Below, in pieces: positions 32,976-44,172 of a stretch of DNA of 64,000 bases. The position numbers and the translations under genes were made by a program. Below the pieces are notes generated by a model. That model searched no databases, was not told the origin of the DNA, and worked only from the letters and a program-made list of their open reading frames with translations. Within the stretch, counting starts at the first letter, position 1, and every line of letters begins with the position of its first letter. The DNA comes from Tricholoma matsutake (lineage: Eukaryota; Basidiomycota; Agaricomycetes; Agaricales; Tricholomataceae), in NCBI GenBank assembly GCA_026075535.2, contig AP026538.1:7626001-7690000 (forward strand), given 5' to 3'.

Positions 32976-34084
32976 ATGGACGCATCAACATGCTTGAAAG
33001 TGATGTTTCTGGAATATGCACGCAAATCAATTTGCTTAAATCTACAATTGAAAACTTCGTCAGGACCCTCCAGACTAACCCTACGACCAATATTCCCCCC
33101 ATTACAACTCCAAGCACCCCCAACAACAACATGCTGCCAAATGTGCCCACTAAAGAGCATGCCCAGATCAAACCATCTCCCCCCACCAAATTTAATGGTG
33201 CACGTGCGCAGGGGTGTGCATTCCTTAATTCCTGTGAGTTATACATCAGTCTCCAGTCGCATCCATTCATTGATGAGGCTGCAAAAATTTATTGGGCCTT
33301 CACATACATGAAATCTGAACGCGCCTATCTCTACATGGACCATATTCTGCACCAAACTAAAGAGCTCGGTTCTCTACCTTTCTCCATTTTGGGTGACTTT
33401 CAAGCCGAGTTTATACGCCACTTTTGGTCCCTCAATGAGTGCCACTGAGCAGTGACACAGCTCGAGTCATCCTCTTACCACCAGGCACATCGATCCATGG
33501 ACGATTATATCGATGAGTTTAAGGATTTGGTGGACATGGCAGGATATGGGAGTGGGCTACCAGTGGTGGTGAAGTTCTGACAGGGCCTCAATTGAGAAAT
33601 TCAGGACCAGATTGCACAGATGTTGGAAGGGCACCCAGCGGACGATGATATCTGCACTTGGTATGAAGCTGCTTCACTCTGTGATGAGAACCAACTCACA
33701 AATGCAGTGTTTAATGCTGCATTCCATGCTCCAACTACCACTCATGCGCCCTACACCTTCAATCGAACCCTTCCATGCCTTAACCCCATTCCTGTTCATC
33801 AGACTCCCACACCAGCCATCAATGTCCCAGTACCAATGGATGTTGATGCAGCCCGCAGCCATGTGCATAGGTTGGATCTCTGCTACTGCTGTGGGGAAAC
33901 TGGGCACAGGGCTGGAGTGTGTCCCCATTGCCAGGATATCTGCATGCTCACCCCTGAGGGGCGAGATGAACTCCTCCAAGACTTGTTGGTGCTTGTAGAT
34001 GTTGAGGAAGCAAAGGGTCAGGTTGCAGAGGAGATCAAGTCAGAAGTTGTAGAGGAGCAGGATTTTTCTATTCGCAGCGAGTGA
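32976..34084 (+). pseudogene. gag of G1
   Basis: Homologous to the intact gag of G3 (59484-60602). It opens MDAS with a small deletion, then the capsid region (FLNSCELYISLQSHPFIDEA near 33220), DDYIDEFKDLVDMAGYG near 33495, and a knuckle CYCCGETGHRAGVCPHC near 33880, ending TGA 34082-34084. Internal TGA codons occur near 33448, 33577 and 33592, where G3 has CGA. One zinc-knuckle neighbour is Cys instead of Arg or His (again a CpG change). Confidence 0.85.
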
Positions 34085-35083
34085 ATTGTACGCCCTCACT
34101 GCCTGTCCATAACCACTTTGAAGTCTTGTCAGTTGAATCCCCAGAGAATGAATCCATTTCTGTGACTGTTCCCCTCTCTGACCCTTCAAAGTTGGCTGAA
34201 GACATACCTGCTCTTCCCATTTCTCCCTCTGCTCCACACCCCAAAATTAAATCATGGGAGTGTAAACTACCATGCAAATATATTGTTGCGTCCACTCCCT
34301 CTACACATTCCTTGAACCTAGCAATCGAACTGCAGACTACCAACACTGGACAGATACTCAGTGTCTCTGCGCTCCTGGACTCTGGTGCGACCGGTCTCTT
34401 CATCGATGCCCATCTCACACAACAACATCGCCTAAATACTCGCTCACTCTCACATCCAATACCTGTTTATAATGTGGATGGGTCCCCAAACAAAGCTGGT
34501 GCCATCTGAGAGGTTGTAGACCTGGTCCTCATTACAAAGATCATAGTGAGCATGCCCTTTTTGCTGTCACTCAATTAGGAAAGCAAAAGGTGATTTTGGG
34601 CTATCCATGGCTTCGAGACCATAACCCAGAGGTCGACTGGCATACCAGGGAGGTTACCATGAGCCGATGTCCATCCTGCTGTCGTACTTGTTTCATGGAA
34701 GCCAGGCAAGAACATTGTGGATGGTAGGCTGTGATACGACGTACTCAGAAGTGTCATGCCAGACCCCTGCCTATACCTGAAGTGGAGTTAGAAGGAGTTC
34801 CTGATCTGATGCCGGACTCAGATGATGAGGAAGAAGAGCCAGAGGAAGTGGAGGAAGGTGATTGGATCTTCTACACTGCAATTTGTCCATCACACGAGGT
34901 GTGTGCTACATTGAACATATCCCAACGCCTCGCTGAGGCCTTCCACAAAAACAATGCTGCTAAATCCTCTACTAATTCCTTGCTCCCTCATCTCCATGAG
35001 TTTGGAGACATGTTCTCCAAGGAATTGTTTGACTCTCTCCCTGCATGCAAGCCATGGGATCATGTGATCGAACTCATCCCCGG

Positions 35084-36255
35084 TGATAGGTTGTCTCCTC
35101 GTCTCAAAGGCTGATTCACCATTTCAACCATATTCTAATCATATTGGCTAACTCCTATGATGTCCCAGATGCAGCACGACCCAGTCTATCGATCACAATA
35201 TCATATTGACTGTGTCAAAACATCACCAGTGACATCAATCGTACCGAGAAACCACATTGCACAACCTTAGGACTATGTCGAAAAGCCCCTCAGATCCCTC
35301 TAAACGACCATTGAACATCCCTGATCAACTTCAAATGGCCATGACTGTGATCGAACATCATTGAGTGTCATTGATCAATATCGAGAGACTACAAGCGACA
35401 TCAGGTGCCGCATTTGTTATCTATAACGTGGAAGACCATGCACCAGGCAGTATTCCAACTTGTGCTCAAACCTGCTGATAGTAGGTCAACCTTGTTCCAA
35501 CTCCCTATCATGTACAGAACCTGCTGGACAGATTATTGCAAGACTTAGTGCGGTTATACACAAAGGACAGTCTCTTTTAGTTCTTTCCCTTTATTACTCT
35601 TTCATCATATGATATATCTCTTTCTTGTTTGGATTCCAGTCTGCTTTTTGGCCTTGTGCCTTAACTCATATCTTTTGCCTCATGTTCTACACATGTTTCT
35701 TATACCATTTTAGGAAGTTTCTTTTAAAACATATAAAACTCTGTAGTATCTACTTGGAAATACAAGAAATCATCTTCACCTATCATCTTGTATACAGTTC
35801 TAAGCATCCGATCAATCTTCTAAAAACAATCTAAGTCTCTACAAGTTTTCTTGATCGACAAGAAACCCCTGCGATCATCCTTGTCCTCGATCCTCTTTCG
35901 ACCCTGTCATCGTTAGCACTAGTAACCATCCCGACACTTAATAGCCATCAGCTATGGCCTTCATATACCATTGACCTATCGAAAGGTCCTCAGAATTCAC
36001 ACATCTACCATTGACAATAAACATTGTTTGCTGTCGATCTCTTTGATCATCCTCGATATTGATCGATACCCCATTGGACTAAGTCAAACACCTTCATCTC
36101 TTATAAAACTACCTTCACAACCAGTACCAACTAGTTATCCTCCCATAGGTTGGAGCACAAACATTCGGAATGTCTCGCAACCTTCCTCTGACTTGTCACA
36201 AATATCATTGGTTGCCTCATTGGCTGTTTTGGTGGTTTTCCCAGGTTGAGCATCA
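35084..36255 (+). repeat. solo LTR (about 1.17 kb) of a G4-like gypsy element inside G1
   Basis: Absent from G2 and G3, where gag-pol reads through (ACTCACCCCTGGTGCAACC type sequence). The insert begins TGATAGGTTGTC and ends TTGAGCATCA. CCGGTG occurs at both borders (35080-35085, 36259-36264), a possible target duplication. The final 100 bases resemble the end of the G4 LTR (GCAACCTTCCTCT near 36178 and 50564). Ends are uncertain by about five bases. Confidence 0.65.
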
Positions 36256-36833
36256 CCACCGGTGCAACCCCTTCATCCTGCAAGGTCTATCCTCTCTCTC
36301 CTGAAGAACAGCGACAGCTTGACCAGTTCATCAACAAGCACCTGGCCTCTGGATGTGTTCAACCATCAAAGTCACCCATGACCTCTCCCTTTTTCTTTGT
36401 CAAGAAGAAGGATGGCTCACTTCGACCAGTTCAAGACTACAGAAGGCTCAACAACATCACGGTCAAAAATCGCTACCCATTGCCTCTCATCTCCGAACTC
36501 GTGAACCAGCTCTGTGGAGCCTGATACTTCACCAAGCTCAACATCCATTGGGGCTACAATAATGTGAGGATAAAGGAGGGAGATGAGTGGAAGGCAGCCT
36601 TTCATACCAACCGTGGTCTTTTTGAACTGCTCGTCATGTTCTTTGCCCTTACTAATAGTCCTGCCACCTTTCAGACCATGATGAACAACATTTTCCATGA
36701 CCTCATCCTCGAAGGCGTTGTTTGCATCTATCTTGACGACATCCTCATCTTCACTCACACAGTTGAAGAGCACTGTCGCATCACACACCTCATCCTAGAA
36801 TGGCTTCAATGGTACAAACTCTAAGATAGTCAT

Positions 36834-37267
36834 CATTCATACTCAACAAGATCATGTGCTTTGGTTGGAATATATCTTTAATCATCTTTGGAATAGTCTT
36901 GAGGCCAACACACAAAGTTTTTAAAGAAATGGTGCCCAAGGAAAGTTTCATTGATTAATTTAAAAAAAACACTGTGAAAGCAAAATATCGATAGAAAGAA
37001 AAGAGAAGGAGGATTGGTGTTCCCAAAGTTGGCGATCAGCCAGAAATCAGTCACAATCAAAATCTCAACATTTGAGACAAAACTTTACATTGCTCACACA
37101 ACACTTGCTGGCTGCACCCAATATTTCTCAGGCATCTTAATGACATGGGACCAGAGATTCCCTCAGGGCCAGATTTTGCAAAAAGGTCACCGAAAGGTTT
37201 TTACGGATGAAATTTGTTCAAAGTGGCAGATTCACATGATCTTGTTGAGTATGAATGATGACTATCT
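36834..37267. mobile_element. 434-bp MITE with 35-bp perfect inverted repeats and TA duplication
   Basis: Starts AGATAGTCATCATTCATACT and ends with its exact complement; pairing continues to ATCATGTG/CACATGAT. TA flanks at 36832-36833 and 37268-37269. G2 at the same place reads CTCTACCTTCATCAGG without the insert. Non-coding; a Stowaway-like, Tc1/mariner-derived MITE by its TA duplication. Confidence 0.85.
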
Positions 37268-39617
37268 TACCTTTGTCAGGATAAGTGTGAGTTTGAGAAG
37301 ACCAAGATCGAGTACCTCGGCCTGATTATCTCAGAGGGTCAGGTGGAGATGGATCCTATCAAGGGGAATGGGGTTACAGCTTGGCCAACACCCATGAACA
37401 AGAAGGAGGTGCAGTCTTTCCTGGGCTTCATCAATTTCTATTGGCATTTTATCAAGGACTTCTCACATCATGCATGACCACGGTTCAACTTGACAGGAAA
37501 GGAGGCAAGGAGGTGGGATAATGCACAACAGGAGGCATTCAAAAAGCTTAAGGAGATGGTCACTTCCACTCCCATTCTTACCTTTGCTGATGATTCATGT
37601 CCTTTTCATGTAGAAGCTGACAGTTCTGACTTTGCAATGGATGCTGTGTTGTCTCAGCAGTCTCCAGAGGACCAGAAGTGGCATCCTGTTGTGTTCTACT
37701 CCAAAAGCCTTAGTGCTGTAGAGCAAATCTACGAGATCCATGACAAGGAGATGTTGGCGATAATGCATGCGCTTGAGGAGTGGCATCACTTCCTCAAGGG
37801 TGCCCAACACAAGGTGGAAATTTGGACAGATCACAAGAATCTTGAGTACTTTATGATGGCCAAGAAATTGAACCATCATCAAGCTCATTGGTCCCTGTAT
37901 CTATCCAGATTCAACTTCTCCTTGCACCACCGTCTGGGTCACAGCATGGGGAAGACCGATGCCCTCTCCCAATGTGCAGACCATGGGGATGGCAGCAATG
38001 ACAACCAAAACATTGTGTTGTTGCAGCCAGACCTGTTCACCATTCGGGCACTGGAAGGCATTGCACCCCAGGGTGAGGAGTGGGACATCCTATGTGACAT
38101 TTGTTGCACAAACCATAGTGGTTTACATGAGGATGTTGTTGCCCAAGCTGTTAAAGAACTGAGGAAGGGATCCACCCTTTCCTTGCATGCAGCAGAGTGG
38201 GCTGAAAAAGAGGACTTGTTGTATCTCAGGGATTGCATCTACATCCCCAATGACCCAGACCTTTGCCAGCACATCATATCCCAACACCATGACTCACAGA
38301 TTGCTAGTAATCCTGGATGCTGGAAGACCTTGGAGCTCACCTCACGGAATTATTGGTGCCCACAAATATCATGGCTCATTGGTCAGTATTGTTGCACTTA
38401 TGACCTTTGCTTACACACCAAGATTCCTTGTCACAAACCCATTGGTGAGCTACACCCTCTTCCTGTTCCAGAGAGTCATTGGGATGTTGTCAGCGTTGAC
38501 TTTGTGGTGGAGTTGCCAGAGTCAAATGGGTTTGATGCGGTGATGTGCACATGATTCAGTGGGAAAATGCACTCACTTCATTCCCACTCACACCACTGTC
38601 AGTGCCCTGGGTGCCACCCGACTCTACCTCCACCATGTGTGGAAATTACATGGACTTCCTGGTGCTTTCCTCTCTGATTGTGGCCCTCAGTTCATGGCAG
38701 AGTTCACTTGTGAGCTGTACCGACTCCTGGGGATCAAACTCCTTGCTTCGACTGCTTATCACCCACAAACCGGTGGCCAGACTGAGCAAGTCAACCAGGA
38801 ACTGGAGCAGTACATCTGCATCTTTGTCAATGAATGCCAGGACAATTGGGACAATCTTCTCCCCTTGGCCGAGTTCAGATACAACAACCATGTCCATGCT
38901 TCCACTCAACAGACCCCTTTCCTCTTAGACACTGGACAACATCCACGCATGGGATTTGAACCTCGCCAAACTCCCTCACACATCGAGATGGTGAATGAGT
39001 TCACAGAACACATGCAGGATAGCTTGGAGGAGGCAAAGGCAGCCTTAGCAAAGGTGAAGGATGACATGGCATGCTTTTACAACCAATGCCATTCTCTGAC
39101 CCCTCAGTACAAGGTTGGTGATCAAGTTTATCTTGACTCCAGTGACATCTCCACTATGCATCCATCCAAGAAACTTGCTCATCACTTTCTGGGACCTTTC
39201 CCCCATCATCAAGTGTGTTGGAATGCATGCCTATCATCTATGCCTCCCAGCCTGCATGTCCAGACTCCACCCAGTCTTCCATGTCATCAAACTCCTTCCA
39301 GCTCCACCAGATCCATTCCCAGGACACTATTCATGCCAACCACCACCACCTACAGTGATCGAGGGAGAACCCCAATACGAAGTCGAGTCAATCTTGGACA
39401 GCCAGTTGTGTCAAGAAAAACTCCAGTATTTGGTGCATTGGAAGGGTTATGGGTATGAGGAGAACTCGTGGGTTGAAGAGTCTGATGTGAATGCCCCTCG
39501 GTTAGTCAAAGAATTCCACCGATGGCACACTGCTGCACTGCATCACATTCAAGTCTCTGACTTTGGTCATATGCAATTTTGAATGCATTGGGGCAATGCA
39601 TCTTAGAGAGGGGGTGA

Positions 39618-40052
39618 TGTAAGGGGACTAGGGGGACTAGGGGGGGTGCCCTGTGTTTTTCTCCTATTTTTTACTTTTGTTCTACATTTTTCCTCACTTC
39701 ATTTCCTTCTATTCTTCATTTTCTATGATTTTTCCAGATTTTATTACTAATTTCCCTTTCTATCATGTTTGTGCATGTTGACAGTTTTATATTTAGAGAT
39801 GGAGCACCCCTTCCGACATCTACCCCTTGGTATGATGTCATTTGGCAGCCTTGATCTGCCTACCTCTGCCTTTTCTATTTTTAGGTTATTATTTGATTTT
39901 TGTTGTCTTCACATATACTGGGCATCGGCAAAGGGATCCTTAGAGTTTTCTCTTTGGATTTCCTTTTGCTAGGTGCACCCCCAATCCCTGTAATATGTAG
40001 TATAATTTTAACTTTGGATTTCCCTTTGCTAGAGGCTGAGGTTGCCCTTATA
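39618..40052 (+). repeat. 3' LTR of G1
   Basis: Same ends and length as 32376-32810. Preceded by AGAGAGGGGGTGA, the polypurine tract shared with G2 and G3. Confidence 0.93.
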
Positions 40053-40057
40053 ATGGG

Positions 40058-42451
40058 CATATATTCAGGTTTACCACCATTCCTTTGGGATGAATTTTAT
40101 CTTACTGCCTCTCATTTGCATGCCAAACCCACTACATGGTCCCTCGCAGGGAATACTCCTTGGGAACTCTGGTATGGAAACAAACCTGACTACTCCTATA
40201 TGCGAGAGATCGGTTGTAGGGTTTTCCTTCTCATCCCTAACAAGAATAATCCAAAAATCTTTGAACACTCACTGGAATGCATCTTGGTTGGTTATGACCC
40301 AAAATCCAAATCTTACAGATGTTATGACTGAACCACCCACAGAGTCCACAGTTCCTACCACATCAGATTCCTTGAGAGTCATGATGGCCATTCACCACCT
40401 GCTCCTGTCAATCATGGGCACAATGATGCTGCAGATTCCTCTGAAGATGTAATTCCTTCTTTCATACCTGTACAACAGGATGACCATGATGATCAAAACT
40501 CATTCCATGAGTTTACCCTGCCAACTGATCCCACCCCTAATGTTGATGCTGGTCACATCCCACCCCTGCAGCCCCACATATGTTGCTCCACCCATGTCCC
40601 AGTCCTGACTGAAAAGAACCCCAATGGTGGCCCTCCTATTACCAGGGTCGCCACTGCAGTTTGAGAATCCCAGGAGAGTGCTACCCATGTCAAGAAAGCA
40701 TGGTGGGAATGCAGGGCAGCCATGATCACTGCCTGAACAGATCAGGCACCAATCCCTCCAATCAATCATGATCATGACATCATTGAGGAACTCTGTCAAT
40801 CATTCAACAGTCTTGATATTGGTGATCAAGTGCATCAACTTTGGGCTCTGATCTCAGAGATGGTGGATTTTGATCCAGAGTCACTTCAGTTTGAGGATGA
40901 ACTGAAAATGTGGGATGAGGCAAAGAACTCTGCTGATGCGATGCATTGGGAACAGGGCTACCATGACAAACTACAGTCTCTGAAAGACACGGGGGTTTAC
41001 AAGTTAGTCCCAATATCTGATGTACCACATGGTAAACACATTCAGAAGGGTAAGCCCATCTTCCATGTCAAACATGATGAGATAGGTATGGTGGTCAGAT
41101 GGAAGGTGCACATAGTTTTTAGAGGCCATGAGCAAGTCTATGGCAAAGACTATACTAAAACAACCTCACCAACTGCACACATGGAATCCTGGTGTATCCT
41201 TTTGCATATTGCAGCCTCCCTTGGATGGAACACACAGCAGATCAACATAAAAACTGCTTTCCTCTATGGCTTGCTTCCAGATGATGAGGTACAATACATG
41301 CAACAGCCAACTGGCTTCAAAGAGCCAGGTAAGGAAGTGAGGCTTATATGGCATGAAACAAAGCAGGCATATATGGAATCAAACCCTCAATGCACAAATG
41401 CTTACTTGGGGATTTACTCGCCTTTCATGTGAGTCTTGCATCCATTATCACAAGACTGACTCTGGGGTCATTATTGCTGCAGTGCACATTGATGATTACC
41501 TCACCATCACTGACTTGAAGGAAGAGAATGAGTGATTCAAAAGTCAAATGCGTCAGGTATGGACAATATCCAAGTTGGGTACCACTCATTTTATTATGGG
41601 TATTGCTATCACCTGGGACAGGATGGCACATACCGTTGCCCTGTCACAGACAGCCCTTATCGACAAGATTATTGAACAATTTGGTCAGAAGGATGTCTGT
41701 CCAGTATCTGCCTCTGGAGCCCGGATTAAAACTGTGCTGCCTTGACCAACAGTCTATTTCATCACTCGATAAGACCAACCTTCTCAAGTTGCCTTACAGA
41801 TCTCTTATTGGTTGCCTGCTTTACCTAGCAATTTCCACTCAACCTGACATCTCTTATGTGGTTCAACAATTATCCCAATACCTTGACTTGTACTTGTTTG
41901 ATCATTGGAATGCTGCTATCAGACTCATTCGGTATCTTAAGGGCACCAGGGATCTCAAACTATACCTAGGCAGTTTTACCCCCATCAATCTGCATGTGTT
42001 CACTGATTCTGACTGGGCCAACTGTCTTGATACCCATCATAGTGTTGGAGGTTATGTATGTTCGCTTGGCTCTGGAGCAGTTTCTTGGGCCATGCATAAA
42101 CAGAAGGTCGTGGCAGCCTCAACTTGTGAGGCTGAATATGTTGCAGCATTTGAGGCTGCAAAGGAGTGCATTTGGTTGTGGACATTGCTTCAAGCCATTG
42201 ACTACTGACAGAATTCCCCCACTGTTATTTCATGTGACAATAATGCTACCAAGACTTTATCTGAAGACCCCCTTCTCCATTCCTGCATCAAACACATTGA
42301 TATTAAATATTATTTTCTATGTGAACACGTTCAGTCTGGTGACCTCTCAATCACCTATGTTAATACTCGCAACAACATTGCTGACATGTTCACAAAGACC
42401 TTGGATGTCAAACAATTTACCTACCTTCGGGGTTCCCTTGGTCTCCAATAA
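40058..42451 (+). pseudogene. copia C3 end of integrase, RT and RNase H
   Basis: Resumes directly after G1: PPFLWDEFYLTASHLHAKPT (integrase C-terminal region), variable linker, RT from about 40830 (KTAFLYG near 41250, VHIDDYL near 41486), RNase H (FTDSDWANC near 42000, CEAEYVAAF near 42128, KHIDIKYYF near 42293) and TAA at 42449-42451. The first RT catalytic Asp is Asn (INIKTAF), as in C1. Stops are TGA (for example 41744-41746 and 42206-42208), with frameshifts near 41330 and 41700. Not functional. Confidence 0.85.
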
Positions 42452-42473
42452 TGTGATTCCATGTGAAAGGAGT

Positions 42474-42899
42474 TGTAAGGGGACTAGGGGGGTGCCCTGT
42501 GTGTTTCTCCTATTTTTTATGTTTGTTCTATATTTTTCCTCACTTCATTTCCTTCTATTCTTCATTTTCTATGATTTTTCCAGATTTTATTACTAATTTT
42601 CCCTTTCTATCATGTTTGTGCATGTTGACAGTTCTATGTTTAGAGGCAGAGCACCCCTTCCGACATCTACCCCTTGGTATGATGCCATTCGGTGGCCTTG
42701 ATCTGCCTACCTCTGCCTTTTCTATTTTTAGGTTATTATTTGATTTTTGTTGTCTTCACATATACTGGGCATTGGCAAAGGGATCCTTAGAGTTTTCTCT
42801 TCGGATTTCCCTTTGGTAGGTGTGGCCCCAATCCCTGTATTATGTAGTATAATTTTAACTTTGGATTTCCCTTTGCTAGAGGCTGAGGTTGCCCTTATA
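42474..42899 (+). repeat. 5' LTR of G2
   Basis: TGTAAGGGGACTAGGGGGG start, GTTGCCCTTATA end, 426 bp. Primer-like segment AGAGTTTTCT at 42789-42798; complementary site at 42902-42911. Confidence 0.93.
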
Positions 42900-43054
42900 G
42901 TAGAAAACTCTCCCCTAAGGCCCGAAATCGTGAATGCACTGCCCAAGATAGGCAGGTACAGAGTGGACGACACTTCCCAAAGCTCCACAGACTCCCTCCA
43001 GACAGTCTCGCCTTTACTGCACCGCCATTTTTGCCAAACACACCCCCTAGCGAC

Positions 43055-44172
43055 ATGGACACATCAGAGCGCCTCGACGCGCTTGAAAGTGACATTTCTG
43101 GAATACGTGCGCAAATTGATTCGCTTAAATCTACAATCTAAAACTTCGTCAGGACCTTCCAGACTAACCCTACAACCAATATTCCCCCCATTGCGACTCC
43201 AAGTGCACCCAACAACAATGTACTGACAAATGCGCCCACTAAAGAGCGCGCCCAGATCAAACCGTCCCCCCCTGCAGAATTTAATGGCACACATGCGCAG
43301 GGACATGCATTCCTTAATTCCTGTGAGTTATACATCAGTCTCCAGTCACATCAATTCATCAATGAGGCTGCAAAAATTTATTGGGCCTTCACATACATGA
43401 AATCTGAATGCGCCTATCTCTATGTGGACCATATTCTGCATCAAACTAAAGAACTCGGTTCTCTACCTTTCTCCACTTGGGGTGACTTTCAAGCCGAGTT
43501 TGTACGCCACTTTTGTCCCCTCAATGAGCGCCACTGAGCAGTGACATGACTTGAGTCATCCTCTTACCACCAGGCACGTTGATCCGTGGATGATTATATC
43601 GATGAGTTTAAGGATTTGGTGGACATGGCAGGATATGGGACTGGGCTACCAGTGGTGGTGAAGTTCAGACGGGGCCTCAACCAAGAAATTCAGGACCAGA
43701 TTGCACAGATGTTGGAAGGGCACCCAGCGGACAATGATATCTATGCTTGGTATGAAGCTGCTTCACTCTGTGATGAGAACCGACTAACAAATGCGGCGTT
43801 TAACACTGCATTCCGTGCTCCAACTACCACACATGCGCCCTACACCTTCAATCGAACCCTTCCCCACCTTAACCCCTTCCTGTTCATCAAACTCCTACAC
43901 CAGCTGTCAATGTCCCAGTACCAATGGATGTTGATGCAGCCCACAGCCGTGCACGTAGGTTGGATCTCTGCTACCATTGTGGAGAAACTGGGCACAGGGC
44001 TGGAGCATGTCCCCATCGTCAGGATATCTGCATGCTCACCCCTGAGGGGCAAGATGAACTCCTCCAAGACTTCTTGGCACTTGTAGATGTCAAGGAAGCA
44101 AAGGATCAGGTTGCAGAGGAGATCAAGTCAGAAGTTGTAGAGGAGCAGGATTTTTCTATTTGCAGTGAGTGA
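43055..44172 (+). pseudogene. gag of G2
   Basis: ATG 43055 (MDTSERLDALESD), capsid region, DDYIDEFKDLVDMAGYGTG near 43590, knuckle CYHCGETGHRAGACPHRQD near 43970 (in the +1 reading after a one-base loss near 43868), ending TGA 44170-44172. Stops occur near 43138 (TAA region) and 43536-43538 (TGA for CGA). Same layout as G3 gag. Confidence 0.85.

Larger units (their letters stand above)
34081..39582 (+). pseudogene. pol of G1 (protease, RT, RNase H, integrase, chromodomain)
   Basis: Begins in the -1 frame over the gag stop. Protease LLDSGATGLFIDAHL near 34375; interrupted by a solo LTR at 35084-36255; [22 protein letters not shown] near 36390 and YLDDILIF near 36730; interrupted by a MITE at 36834-37267; RNase H EADSSDFAMDAVLSQ near 37615; integrase LSDCGPQFMAEF near 38668 and GGQTEQVNQEL near 38773; chromodomain YEVESILDSQ to LVHWKGYGYEENSWVEE near 39378-39480; stop at 39580. 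It carries several TGA codons and frameshifts. G1 keeps four bases near 39010 that G2 and G3 lack. Confidence 0.88.
32376..40052 (+). mobile_element. Ty3/gypsy chromodomain element G1 nested in C3
   Basis: LTRs 32376-32810 and 39618-40052 (435 bp each), perfect 5-bp duplication ATGGG (32371-32375 and 40053-40057), and gag-pol with a chromodomain. It carries two later insertions, a 1.2-kb solo LTR (35084-36255) and a 434-bp MITE (36834-37267), neither of which is in G2 or G3. Confidence 0.95.

Noticed and set aside
37490..38554. 354-codon open frame as a host gene.
   Set aside because: It is the RNase H and integrase part of G1 pol, with matching copies in G2 and G3.
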